Shown: in pieces, positions 23,745 through 35,768 of the stretch
Layout of the letters: each line of letters begins with the position of its first letter
How positions within the stretch are numbered: position 1 is the stretch's first letter
Origin: Panorpa germanica
Lineage: Eukaryota > Arthropoda > Insecta > Mecoptera > Panorpidae
Direction: 5' to 3'
DNA length: 64,000 nt
Assembly (NCBI GenBank): GCA_963678705.1
Contig: CAVMBN010000126.1
Location: 372,001-436,000 of the forward strand
Translations under genes and position numbers: made by a program
Notes under the pieces: model-generated
The model's input: the letters and a program-made list of their open reading frames with translations, nothing else
Told to the model about the DNA's origin: nothing
Databases searched by the model: none

Positions 23745-25460
23745 AACGTTAATAAGTTTGCACAAAATTGGGCTATTTAAACCATATAAACTTTAGGAGT
23801 TATATAAATCTTAAAGTTTTGTGTATAAACAGGTCAATAATTAGTATATCAATTATTTAAAAACACATAGCTATATCAAATATCCAATTTCTATTTTCTT
23901 GTAATATTTTTATACCTTGTTCCAAAGATATGCCTTTTATATTTTTATATTCGTATTCATAAATAAGTAATAATATAAACTATTTTCAAAAATGTATATA
24001 TCAATCGGTCAGTTTACTACAGGGTCATGTCCGAAATTTGAGTTTTGAGATATTTAGTAATTATGTATTCTTCTAATCATGAACCAGTTATTACTTATAA
24101 CTTTAAATATGCATCGCTGAACTATCGTAACTTTGACTATAGCAATATATTGTATATATAAACGGTAATCGTGGGTTACTCAACCTATTTGACTAAAGAG
24201 TTTTTCGACGACTCTTAAATGTCTGCATATTATTTTTGTTTTTATATAGCAGCAAGTTTCACAAAATCCTGCACTGATAGTGGTAAAGTTTTTATAGCAA
24301 CGAATATTAACTTTGCCTTAAAATCAATGCTATGAGCTTTACATACACAAATTGAAAAATCAACAAATTGTTTAAATGCATCAAAAATAATTGCAATCTG
24401 GCTATGCTTTTGGTAGCATTTCAATAACAATATTTTGTATTATTGGGATATTGCAAGTTTTGTTGTCTATTTAATTATCTTTCTACAATAAGTTTGTGTA
24501 TTTCAACTGGACATTTTACTGTAAGAGTGTTTAGGTATTGGCAACAAATCCCAACAAAACAAAATCATTTTTGTCCGCAAAATATGCTATTTGATATAGG
24601 CATTCTTGATTAAATTCATTGGCAGAATCTTTAATATTTGAGGCAAAATAAACTAAATCCTTTTCTAAATGGCCTTGGTCTATTTTTGCAGTACATTATC
24701 ATTCGCACTACTTGATTAGGTTTTTCATACTGCTAACAAAACCTACAAAATCATCTTCTTCACAATTTGTATTTATTCTATAAATACTTTGAAGAAATGT
24801 TGTTGACAATTAAGGTGTTAAAAGCATTAACTATTATTTTAATTCAATTTGTCGATATATGTGATAAATCTTACTACATATTGCGTGTGTTAGATGTAGT
24901 ATCAATTAGTGGTTTTGATTTGTGGACTGAAAAAATGTTATTAAAATTAAAAACTTTATTTAACTTTGTTTTTTTACATTTTAATTAAATGAAGTATTTC
25001 TCTATTTTAATTTCGTACTACTTTCATACTCGTATTATAGAAGCCTAAGCTTAAGTTATGAGATCGTAGAAATTAAATGAGAGTAAGGTATTTAAAATAA
25101 CAAGTTACAGTGTTATGAAAAACACGTTTAAAACCTACAGACAATACAGGATCATTACTGTAATAAAAATTCATTTACGCTTATAGGAAGAATAGTAAAT
25201 AATATTTCATACTGCCGATAAAGGCCTGTGACAAATTTTTTAAAATAACAATATTTTAGAGATATTAGTTTAGGTACCTAATCTATTTTACAACATAAAA
25301 ACCTGGAAAATGTAAACCATAAAAAAGCAATTAAAATAAATATGTTACATCTTATAACATAAATTAAAAATTAAAATTAACCGGTTGATCATTTGCATAG
25401 TCTAGACAGGTCATTCAAGCCTAGACATAGTCTAGACATGTCAGACTAGACATGTCCACA
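23745..25460. repeat. R repeat copies d and e, plus junction filler
   Basis: R sequence from about phase 2580 to the unit end, then the next unit from 25244 for about 160 bp. A gamma remnant on the minus strand (about 24240-24990) includes an open piece 24430-24242 ending KLAAI-stop. From about 25400 to 25460 three copies of a TCTAGACATGTC-like word occur before BEL-A starts at about 25461. No other gene seen. Confidence 0.75.
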
Positions 25461-26800
25461 AGATTAAATAGTATTAATTTCAACACAGCGGTTCGAAAGT
25501 TCTGCTAAATCGTCAGAGCCGGTAATCAAAACGTCAACGTAAAAGTCGTTTTATATTAAATCCGCTGCTTTAGGATTTATGACTTGTGATTCACAACCTA
25601 GCTGAATGAGGCTCCTAATAGCTAAAAATGATGCGACTGCCGTGCCGTAAGTAACAGTATTTAACCGATACGCTAATAATGGTTCGTCGGGCTTAAAACG
25701 CCAAAGGATTTGATGCTAATCTCTTTGCGACGAATCTACCAACACTTGACGACACATCATAGCTATATCTACTATCACGACGTAAGTATATAAATAAAAT
25801 TTAGTTAGTAATGTAAAGAGATTACTTTAAATAGTAGGGCCATTAGCCTGTAGCTCGTTCAGTGAGATGCCTGTTGTGGTAGGCATAGAGCTATTGAATA
25901 CTACTCGAAGTTTACTCGTGGTACTACTTGGTTTCAACACACCATGGTGCGGTAAAAAGTATAGAATATTTATAGGTGTTTGGACAGGATTAAGGGTCAT
26001 ATGGCCTGATGAAATGTACTCTTCCATAAAAGAATTATACAATTTTCCTAACTAAGTGTCTGATGACAATTTCTTTTCAAACGATAAGAAACGTTTTGTA
26101 GCGTTATTTTTAGAATTTCCTAATAGCGTTCTTGGTTTTTTGAAAGGGATAGTAACAACAAATCGACCAGTGGAGTCACGAATTGTGGTTCGTTTAATAG
26201 TCTTTGCAGGCTTATTCTTCCGCAGTATGTGGATTACAGCTTTCTACAGATTCAATTGTCCAGAACTTGGAAAGTTGATTCTGTGTTTGTAAATAATAAC
26301 AATGTGATCGTACTTTACCATTAGCTGCTTTAGTTCCTATTACAATTTAACCAAGTGTGGTTTTCTAAACGCTTGTAAGATTACTAATTAAACGTATCTT
26401 TCCTACCCGTAAAAGGTTCCAACAAATGTCTGCTCCTAGCAGCAAGTCTACGCGATCAGACTTGTTAAATTGTGGGTCTGCTAATTAAATGTGTGAGGGA
26501 ATTTTCAGACTAGTTACGTCTAAATTCGTATATGGTATGTTGTCTGTTATTCTGTGAATAACTAAACAGTCAACAGATGTCTTATAAGTAGTAGCTAGTG
26601 ATTCGAGCTGAACGCTTATCTTAGACGTTACGTTCGTCTTAGTTTTGCCTATACTATAGATATAGCTACATTCGTGGGTGTAGAAGTTGCCTTTAACCTG
26701 TTCGCTAATCATTGGGTTACATAACTAATTTGGCTTCATTTAACTACAGCGATAGAAATTAACACCTGCCCTGAGTTTGATTGACTTGACTAGTAAATGT
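25461..26800 (-). pseudogene. pol: BEL-A RT and protease remnant
   Basis: Minus-strand BEL-A pol piece. The palm reads Tyr-Val-Asp-Val where a functional copy has YVDD, followed by LITGSDDLAELSNRC. RT N-terminal motifs (SGHMTLNPVQT, PHHGVLKPSS, LRVVFNSSMP) are open at 26042-25827. The protease/linker is partly open at 26712-26485 but its active-site block is damaged near 26740. The low end is a junction with R. Confidence 0.8.
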
Positions 26801-28004
26801 GTCACTGGAAGTACTTGGCTGTTGTAAATCAGATTGAAAAGTAGCTAAATGTAAAAGCGTGTGGTGTTGTTTGTTGCATATATTTTAAAGAAAACTAGAA
26901 CAGCACTTGTTAGTGTTGTGTAGTTTTCTCAAACAATTTAAACCTACCGTGCGCATTTGACATTCTTTAATGTGTGCGGAAATGGAAAATTTTAGGAAAG
27001 TTTCACATTGGTAAACACAATAGGTATCACTACAAAAATAGCATTTGTTGTGCTGTGCTACTACTAATGAACGTTGAGATTTAGATTTCGTACCAATTTT
27101 AAAGTAATCGCTTTCTTCGTCTAATTAGTGGGCTTTTTCTTACATAAAGGATAAGAAGAAATCCACTGTTTAATAATCTGTTTTAGATTGCGGACTAGAC
27201 TGCCAGTAAGCCTTTGTCGTAGCGTCTGACTTTTGTGATGTCAATACGGTGACGAGGTTGTTCCATCTGTGTTCTAACGGAATGCTATTTTCAAGGGCCT
27301 TAACATGTTTTCTGATAGCGGCGGCTGTGGTTTTTAAACTATTACTCGACTCAGTAATCAGATTCAGGATGTTCAAGAACGATTTTATATAATGGATAAT
27401 TATCTTTCTTTTATTGTCATATGCTTTAAGAATAAGATTTCAACACAACTAATAATTTTTAGCCTCGACTTCTATAGAAGTAATTATGTCAAGAGCTGCA
27501 CTTTTTAGACAGCTTCGCCAGAGATGGCTTTTTGTAACTGTTAAACCTGCTCTGACTATGTATTAAGCTTACGTAGCTTGACTTAAATAAATGCCATTCG
27601 GATATGTCACTATGAAAGTCCGGTACGCTAATACGGGGTAGCTCAATGTCATTGTCGGTACTGTGGTTTAAACGCAAATCAAAAGAAACGGGTAATGGAT
27701 TAGAATCGATCAATATTTTATTGAATATTGATTCTAAAGTTTAATATTTAATATTAAATTCTTCACGGATTTTGTCAATGCGTACTATTTTCTTATTATC
27801 ATTAGCTTCCAATAATTGTATATCTATACAGATGTTGCTAAGTTCGGATAATAATGGGGAACAAATTCTCTTATACGTTTTATTGTCTTAGATATTATAC
27901 GTATATGGATCGTTTACGTTAACATACTTTAATAATTTAGTATATATTTTTAAATTAGCTTGACAAAAATGCAACAAGGCATTTAGCTTCTTTGGGTTAA
28001 CCAT
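26801..28004 (-). pseudogene. gag: BEL-A gag remnant
   Basis: Gag with ATG at 28002-28004. Open pieces 27713-27489 (WHLFKSSYVSLIHSQ motif) and 27376-27170 (LKTTAAAIRKHVKALENS motif) belong to the DUF1759-like part; Cys/His knuckles follow at about 26830-27030. Interrupted by stops. Confidence 0.8.
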
Positions 28005-28336
28005 AATTGCAAATGATTGATTTTCAAAACAAAAGTTAGCAAAATACTAAAATAATTATTTCGATTAAATCATATTATCAAATTGTAAATATATTTTAAA
28101 ACTTAATCAAAATGCGAAGGTATTGAAAATAAAATACAATGAAAATTCCAATAATTAATATATAAATAATAATTGACAAAGGGAAAATTGAAGTAATTTA
28201 AATTTGATTAAACGTTTAACAGTTTATTGTTCTAAAAACCAGTAAGTATTCTAATGAAAAAATATTACAATGCTGTAAGGAACATTAATGTTAAACTCAA
28301 GGTTATTATACAATACTTAAAAGAAAAAATTGTAAA
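28005..28336 (-). other. BEL-A leader, gag-proximal part
   Basis: Leader sequence without genes, cut at CGCG (28337-28340) by the long gypsy insertion; it resumes at 38953. Confidence 0.65.
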
Positions 28337-28340
28337 CGCG

Positions 28341-28981
28341 AGGTAACGTATACTTTCTGGGAGCCGAAAAAAGTTACCAAATTTATATTAGGTAGTTTAT
28401 TTACTTAATAACTCACATGTCGTAGTCGTCGTAAATAAAACCATTATTTAGGTTTATTTATTTATATTTTGTTTATTTTTTTGTTTTCTTTCTTTTGCAA
28501 TTTATACTTTTGTATTTTTAAATTTAGATTATGGTAATGTCGATAATCTGCGATAGAAATTGACCATTACTGAATCAATGAAACACGTACAGCGATTGTG
28601 GTGTTTCTAAAGAGATTCTTTGAGCAAGTATAAGTTTAAGCGATCTCGATTGATGCTTGCACTTTTACAGACTGCCTTAAAGTATTTTTAAGAATTATAT
28701 ATATACTAATTGTATATTAACCTAAGGGTAGGACCTTTAGTCAAGTGTCAAGTGGTTCATAGAATCAGCGTGGGATTTACTACATAGGTTACAAGGGTCA
28801 CGGTTCTGACTTGCGGTTTTTAAATGTATAATTTATGATTTTTATAATAAAGGAAGATATTGGTTCTATTTACTTACTGAACATTAAAGAACTCTTGTTA
28901 TTTGATATTTTAGGTAATTATTGAATGCAATTTATGAGAATGTAACATAAAACTTTTGTAGGTCGTAATCCCATGTTAACT
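28341..28981 (-). repeat. Gypsy 3' LTR
   Basis: 641 bp, same length as the solo LTR at 16124. On its internal side the minus strand has the purine-rich AAAGGTAGAGA (28982-28993), a PPT candidate. Confidence 0.85.
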
Positions 28982-30534
28982 TCTCTACCTTTAAAGGGAA
29001 AATTACATTTTATTTTATTGAAATTATTTTTACTTTAAATTTAATGGTTTAGTTTTGATCTATTAATAATTGTAACATTTTATATTTATTTATTTTAGTT
29101 ATTAGTTATAATAATTCTATATTTAATACTACATTAACAATAATACTTGTTAGTACTAATAATAATTGATAGTATTTATATGATGTAACATCTATGTTAA
29201 AGCCTTGTCAAATTTGATGCTAGTTCTTTTTATTTGTTTCTATGGTTCGTTGTTCTGTAAATACCTCATTAGTCAATAATAAGTATATCTTAGGAGAGAA
29301 TATTATTAGATAAAAGAAAGGTTGTTTTATAGGTATACAGTACAGGTAATAATATTGATAAAAGGTATGTTTTATTAAGGAATTAAGCATGTTAACTTAT
29401 TTTTTTATTATATGTGACTTTAAGTTAAAAAGTTCATTTTTAATTTAAATTTTGGTTATATTTTTAGTGTTGTTTAAACAGATTCAGAGTTCCTTCTGTT
29501 ATTAGTAATATATTAGTGATAGTCGTGAATTTATTTAATTCATTACCATAAATTACATATTTAATACATCAAAATAATTTGTATAGTGACTATAATTTGT
29601 TACATTAAGGTATTCATTTGATAAAGGTCCATTATTTGAGTCCGGGTTGCTATACAATGAGTCGGCGTCATATTACGCAAAGTAAGTTTAATTTAATTCT
29701 TAATAAAGTTTCTGCAACGTAACTAGGAGTATATTAGTATATTATTTTAACTTGAATTTGTCGAATAATTTTCATTTATGTTAAATAATTTAAAATTAAG
29801 TAGTTTATTTTTAAATTTATTGGATATTTTAAATTTAAGTTGATTATATATTTTAAAAGTATATGACATATATATCAAAAAGGTTTTTTACTTCTGCATT
29901 TTATTACCTAAAGTATGAAACGTGGTAATATAATTTTGTTTACATTCAATTGTTTTAAGTAATAATCAATGCGTAAATATTAAGTAGTAGATTTTGCGGG
30001 GCCAGTGTCACAGCTTATTAGTTAGCATAATTTTAATTTAATTCTAAGTAAATAAAACTTTATTTAATTTATTAAATTTTATATAAACGAGAATGTATTT
30101 GTTATTTAAGTAAGGTTTGGGATGTAACTTTTTACTCTAATTGGTTTTATCCGATCATAGACTGCGTGTTGAGGTTCACCAGGTTGCTCGTAATATTTGT
30201 AATATTCGGCAGGTATTTTCTCAATTTTTTTTAATGTCACACCGTGACACCGTGTTTGTGATGCTGATAAAAGCATTCTTGTCGATATTTAGTATTTTGC
30301 ATTCGAGTTTATTGTTTGTATGGAATGTTACTCTACTAATTTTTTAAAACATATTTGTTTCTGGTTGTTGTTCTATGTGTTTATAATATTCTTCTGGTTC
30401 TTTTGCATTGTCAACTTCTGGTTCTTGTTAAAAATAACATATTTACAATGCTCGTCAGCTGCATTTTCAATTTCAGTTTATGGTTCTATTTGAAAATATT
30501 CATAAAGTTCTTCAGGTGCATTTTCATTTATATT
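28982..30534 (-). other. Gypsy internal 3' region, no intact gene
   Basis: About 1.55 kb between the gypsy PPT and BEL-B. The first 180 bp also occur in the second gypsy copy (63367-63545). At about 30150-30530 the minus strand shows Glu/Tyr/Gln-rich fragments (for example AEYYKYYEQPGEPQ) in changing frames, possibly a gag or pol remnant. No domain can be named. Confidence 0.5.
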
Positions 30535-30539
30535 ATATG

Positions 30540-30878
30540 TGTTTGGGTTTGGGCGTCTTTTTCTATACATTTAAGTTAAACACCCAATTTATAATATTGA
30601 ATAAGTTTGCTGATGTTTCGTAATTAAGTCATTGGTAATTAACAACAATTAATTGTATTAATTTAATATAATTAATTAAACCTTTATTGAAATAATACTA
30701 ATGCGACAAAATGAACATGCTTTATTAAGCTAATAAAAATGAATGAATAACTGAAAACAAATGATTCTAATTAATGATTTTACAAATTTTAAGGTTACTA
30801 AGATAATAAATAAATTTGACAACAAAAGAAATTTATAAATATTTAATAGAAGGTAAATGTTTATTTGTTTCTTTAACA
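30540..30878 (-). repeat. BEL-B 3' LTR
   Basis: 339 bp; identical to 35425-35763 by eye. An AATAAA signal lies on the minus strand at 30721-30726. Confidence 0.9.
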
Positions 30879-31432
30879 TACTCCCCCCGTTGATGTATCG
30901 GCAGGTGCATCAATATTGTCTAAGGGTAGTAAGGCAAATTTTATTACGGCTCTAGTAGTTTCACCATATTGTGTGTTTTAATACTGCTACTCGTGCTTGT
31001 GAATCTGTGCCTGGTAATGATTTTATTATTTGTCCTAATGCCCATTGGGTTGGTGGCATATTGTCTTCCTTAATTAAGACCAGAGATCCTATTTTAATGT
31101 CTGGACTAGTAGTTGTCTTCCATTAGCTTCTTTGTTGGCAGTGATTGATATAATCAGATGACCATCTTTTCCAGTAATGTTGGATACAATCTTGTATATG
31201 AGAGAATCGTTGCATTTTATTTAAATTAACTGGAGGTTGCGCTGCTGGTGTGATACTAGTAATGAGGCGACCGATAATTAAGTATCCAGGGGTGATAGGA
31301 TTTAATTAGTTAGGGTCAGAGGACATAGCATATAATGATCGGGAATTTAAGATTGCTTTTACTTTTGTCAAAAGAGTATATAAATCTTTATAAGAAAGAT
31401 AACTGTTCATTAGAACTTTTTTTTTCAAATGA
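30879..31432 (-). pseudogene. pol: BEL-B PPT and DUF5641 C-terminal pol region
   Basis: Minus-strand C-terminal region after the integrase core, with an ITPGYLIIGR block near 31290 and a SLVLIKEDNMPPTQWALG block near 31090, both typical of DUF5641 in BEL/Pao pol. A few stops interrupt it (for example after the QRS block near 31140). The PPT at about 30880-30890 ends the internal region. Confidence 0.75.
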
Positions 31433-31817
31433 CTAAGTAGATTTTACATTCGTTTCCCACAGCCTACCAAAATGTGGAGGTCTGAGTTGTATGAATTTCC
31501 AAGTAATGAATTCAGAAGCAGAAACTGCAAGTTTAAAAGTCTTTGACTCATTAGCAAGAAATTTTGCTAAAATATTGTTAGTTCCCACAAAGTTAGTTCC
31601 ATTATCGGAGTATATAGTGTAAGGATTTCCACAGCGAAATATAAACCGATTAAGTGCTGCGAGGAAACATTGAGTCAATTCCGTAACAAATTCAAAATGA
31701 ATTGCTTTAGTAGTAAAGTATATATAAAAAATATGTAAGCTGCTTTAATGAAAGCTCCTTAAAAGTCCTTACCGATTTTTAAATATTATCGGACCGGCAT
31801 AATTAATATTATATTAA
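31433..31817 (-). pseudogene. pol: BEL-B integrase core remnant
   Basis: Integrase catalytic core. The second-Asp block YSDNGTNFVGTNN and the Glu block HFGRLWE are intact in the open piece 31678-31433, but the first block reads INYAGPI, so the first catalytic Asp is Asn. The HHCC zinc region and linker expected upstream are deleted: RNase H sequence (ending SSDLWPFKCKP) lies directly before the core. A stop separates it from the 716-codon frame. Confidence 0.75.
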
Positions 31818-34406
31818 TTAAGGTTTACATTTAAAAGGCCACAAATCCGAAGATTGTTTAAACCAGAAAAGGCATGACCAACACCATAAATAATTATTTA
31901 TGACTTGGTTAGCAATTGTATCATGGGAAATATAATCAGCAGGGTTACTGTCTTTAGGTATGTGACTCCATTGAAACGGGTCCATCATAATTGATTGTAT
32001 TTCAGAGATACGATTAGCTATAAATACCTTTAAAGTATGTGGTGAAAGTTTTAACCAAGATAATACTATTGTCGAATCAGACCAAAGTATAACTTTATTA
32101 ATCTTGATAGGTAGAGTGCTTATTAATTTTTGAGTCATTCTACTCAATATTAAAGCTGAGCATAACTCTGAACAAGGAATGCTAAGTATTTTTAGTGGTG
32201 CAACCTTAGATTTAGAATGTACTAACGATAATTGTGAATCGCCTTGAATGTTAAAAGATTTAAAATATACGCAGGCGCCATAAGCCTTTTCTGAGGCATC
32301 ACAAAAATCGTGTAACTCAATATTAATGCAGTCTAAGATTATAACTTTCCTAAGTATTGAAAAGTTATTTGATTCTGGTAAATTTTGTATTAATGTTAAC
32401 CAAAATTCAACCAAATTTTGTGGTAATTCATCATCCCAATTCAATTTATGTAACCATAATGTTTGAATCATAATTTTAAATGGAATGATGCAAGGTGATA
32501 GTAATCCTAATGGATTAAATATTTTGGAAATAAATAACAAAATATTGCGTTTAGCATATTTATTAGATGGCTTTAAAGTAATATTATACTTAAAGGTGTC
32601 GGATTCAGAATCCCATTTTACCCCAAGGGTCTTGACATTTTCCGAATCATTAGAATCGATTATAAAATGTTTATCCGAGTTAGTACCTTTGATACCTGAT
32701 AATAATATATGTGAATTTGATATCCAATTTCTTAATTTAAAACCAGTGCTGTACAAAATTAAATTAATTCTATGACAACGTTCAGCAAGTTGCTTCAGGT
32801 TTGGATTATTGAAATGTGGATATTCTAGTTTGATGTGTTTAAGAATCACAAAGTTTGAAATATTTATTTCAGAGTGCTTTATTTTATTAGTTATTTTGTC
32901 CATAACTAGACAATTAAACTGTGTAGTTAAAAAATGTATATTTACATTTATTTTAGAAGTGATATTTGTAGATGCATTGCCAATTTCAGATATAAATACA
33001 CTAGTATTCATTAAGTTATTACTTAATTTATGAGCTAGATGTTTAGTTATATAACTGGTTTGACTTCCATTATCAAGTAATGCCCTTGCTATAACCGATT
33101 TACCTTTATCATCAATGTCTTCAACTAATGCTGTTGAATGCAAAGTTTGATTAGCATTTAGATTTTGAGATGTGAAAGTATCACTAGAGGTGGGTGAAAT
33201 AGCTAAATCATTTTGAGGTGGTTTAGAGGTCGAAGGAGATAAATGCAACAAAGTATGATGCATCTTATCACATACATTACATGAGTATTTTGAAGTGCAT
33301 TTTTTAGTAAGGTGACCTTTTCTCATACAGTTCAAACATAAATTATGTTTTCTGGCCTGTTTAATACGTGAACTTACTGTCCAATTAGAAAATATCTTGC
33401 ATTGGTGGACTGGGTGATTGCCATTACAAAAATAGCATTTATTATTCTGAGAAACTACTACAGATTTCTGAGACTTGGGTTTCGCACTAACTTTTAAATA
33501 TTCACGTTGCTCATCAATTTCATGGGCGCGTTCCAACATGCTTGATAGAAGTGAATCAATAGTTAGAAAATCACTTTTAGGGCTTTGAGACAAATGCCAT
33601 TGAGCTTTAGTGGAAGAATCTAACTTTTTGAAAATTAAAGCAGTAATATATTGATCCCAACGTTTTTCAGATAAATGAGGAATACTATTTTCCAAAGACT
33701 TTACATATTTTCTAATGAGGGATGCTGTGGTTCTCAAGTTATCACTACATTCTAAATTTAAATTAGGGATATTTAAAAATGAATTAATGTGATCAGAAAT
33801 TCTTTGCTTTGTACTGTCGTACATTTCAAGCAAAAGTTCCCAGCATAAATTGTAGTTTTTGCCATCAATTTCTACGTATAATATGTTATCAAGTGCTTCA
33901 CCCTTTAAATAACTTCTAAGCAAATGAAGCTTTTTGAGATTAGAAAAATTAACTTGACTGTGAATCAAGCTTACATAACTTGATTTAAAGGCATTCCAAC
34001 TTGCAATATCACCGTAGAAAGTAGGTACAGAAGTATGAGGTTTTTCAATATTGTTATTAGTATGATTGCATGAATTACTTATATTTAGAGATGATTCCGG
34101 TTCAGGATCAGAAAGTATTTCATTTAATACGGACTCTATGTCTACATATTTATTGTAAAGATCAGCATGTATATCATTTATTCTTTTTATTTCAGAATCG
34201 TTATCAATATTTAATTCCAGTAATGAAGTGCAAATTTCTTGTAATTCATCAAACAGAGGAAAACATATTCTTTTATAAGATCTTATTTTGTAAATATTAT
34301 AAGTAGAAGGATCATCTACATTTATTTTATCAATTAATTAGATATGAATATCTAAAGTAGATTGAATGGAAAGCAATTTAGCATTTAGTTTTCTTAATAC
34401 TGCCAT
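31818..34406 (-). pseudogene. gag-pol: BEL-B gag-protease-RNase H fused frame lacking the RT core
   Basis: One minus-strand frame from an ATG at 34404-34406 with a single early TAA (34338-34340), then open to 31818; 716 codons are open from 33968. Numbering from 33968: DUF1759-like gag part 1-160, zinc knuckle CX2CX3HX4C at 178-190, second knuckle CX2CX4HX4C at 211-224, protease with Asp-Asn-Gly at 299-301. At about 389-391 the protease joins in frame to the end of the RT palm (LKQLAERCHRINLIL), removing several hundred residues including YVDD. RNase H follows with candidate acidic residues Asp557, Glu601 and Asp631. The product could still be a particle protein with protease but not a polymerase. 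Confidence 0.85.
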
Positions 34407-34445
34407 GATGATAATAAATATTATTGAATATTTAATCAAAACAGT

Positions 34446-34993
34446 AAATAAGTTATGTATATACCTAACAACTTTGTGGTTGAGGTGTAGATGATTAAAA
34501 ATATACGTATGAAATCAACTTTGTGGGTTGACGTATATTTAAATTTATGTATATACCTATGAAATCAACTCTATGAGGTTGAGGTATAAATGATTAAACA
34601 TATACGTATGAAATCAACTCTATGAGGTTGACGTATATTTAAATTTATGTATATACCTATGAAATCAACTCTATGAGGTTGAGGTATACATAAATTATAG
34701 TATATACCTATAAAATCAACTCTATGAGGTTGAGGTATAAATGATTAAACATATACGTATAAAAACAACTCTATGAGGTTGACGTATATTTAAATTTATG
34801 TATATACCTTTGAAATCAACTTTGTGGGGTTGAGGTATACATAAATTATAGTATATACCTATAAAATCAACTCTATGAGGTTGAGGTATAAATGATTAAA
34901 CATATACGTATGAAATCAACTCTATGAGGTTGACGTATATTAAATTTTATGTATATACCTATGAAATCAACTCTATGAGGTTGAGGTATAAGT
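34446..34993 (-). repeat. Hairpin array in the BEL-B leader, 11 units
   Basis: Eleven units about 50 bp apart, each an inverted repeat of the form TATACCT...TCAAC...GTTGAGGTATA or TATACGT...TCAAC...GTTGACGTATA. In every unit the left arm ACCT is matched by AGGT and ACGT by ACGT, so base pairing is kept while sequence changes. Loops are mostly CTATGAG-like with a TTTGTGG variant. It lies between the PBS region and gag, within the RNA leader. Confidence 0.85.
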
Positions 34994-35424
34994 GACCATT
35001 TCTATGAGAACGAATGTAAAATATAATATTGAAAGCAATTATAAACAAGATGCAAATGGGGTTATTAATTATTTATCGGTAACATCAAAAACTAGATCAT
35101 ATATGCAGTATTTTTATGCTCCAGATAATCAATTCCCAGCTATGTTGTAGTGTAATATGCAGAATTTCAATATTTTACCTCATAATCAATTTTCGAAGAT
35201 GGTGTGGATTCATTTTGTTCAATTCACAATAGCTGTTCAAAAATGGTTGGTTGACAACATCCGTTGCTTAATGAAACAATGGTTGGTTGACGACATCCTT
35301 TGCTATAAGCACCAATGGTTGTTTTATGACATCCGTTGTTATATGCAACAATAGTTGCTTGACGACATCCGTTGTTATAAGGACCAAATGGTTAATTTAC
35401 GATATCCGCAGCTCGAAGGACCAA
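34994..35424 (-). repeat. BEL-B leader with PBS and PBS-like tandem repeats
   Basis: No gene. From about 35235 to 35424 four or five diverged units of about 47-50 bp follow one another, each with a TTGGTCCTT-like start and an ACGGATGTCGTCAACCAACC-like body on the minus strand. The unit touching the LTR (TTGGTCCTTCGAGC) is the primer-binding-site candidate; the inner ones have lost the CGAGC part. 34994-35234 shows nothing recognisable. Confidence 0.7.
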
Positions 35425-35763
35425 TGTTTGGGTTTGGGCGTCTTTTTCTATACATTTAAGTTAAACACCCAATTTATAATATTGAATAAGTTTGCTGATG
35501 TTTCGTAATTAAGTCATTGGTAATTAACAACAATTAATTGTATTAATTTAATATAATTAATTAAACCTTTATTGAAATAATACTAATGCGACAAAATGAA
35601 CATGCTTTATTAAGCTAATAAAAATGAATGAATAACTGAAAACAAATGATTCTAATTAATGATTTTACAAATTTTAAGGTTACTAAGATAATAAATAAAT
35701 TTGACAACAAAAGAAATTTATAAATATTTAATAGAAGGTAAATGTTTATTTGTTTCTTTAACA
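35425..35763 (-). repeat. BEL-B 5' LTR
   Basis: 339 bp, identical by eye to the 3' LTR at 30540-30878. Followed by the ATATG duplication. Confidence 0.9.
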
Positions 35764-35768
35764 ATATG

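Larger units (their letters stand above)
30540..35763 (-). mobile_element. BEL-B, recent deletion-derived BEL/Pao element
   Basis: 5224-bp minus-strand BEL/Pao element in the gypsy copy. The 339-bp LTRs (30540-30878, 35425-35763) look identical base for base, start TGTTAAAG, end CCCAAACA, and are flanked by ATATG (30535-30539, 35764-35768). PPT on the minus strand is ACGGGGGGAGTA next to 30878; PBS candidate TTGGTCCTTCGAGC next to 35425. Gag, protease, RNase H and parts of integrase are present, but the RT core and the pre-integrase linker are missing. Identical LTRs mean recent movement, so enzymes were probably supplied by a complete relative. Confidence 0.9.

Noticed and set aside
30141..30579. 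Two plus-strand hydrophobic frames that could be small membrane proteins
   Set aside because: They lie in a gypsy internal region on the opposite strand, are T-rich by composition and have no counterpart elsewhere.
34446..34993. Regularly spaced repeats resembling a CRISPR array
   Set aside because: The spacers are not unique, the units are inverted repeats within a BEL leader, and the setting is a eukaryotic retroelement.
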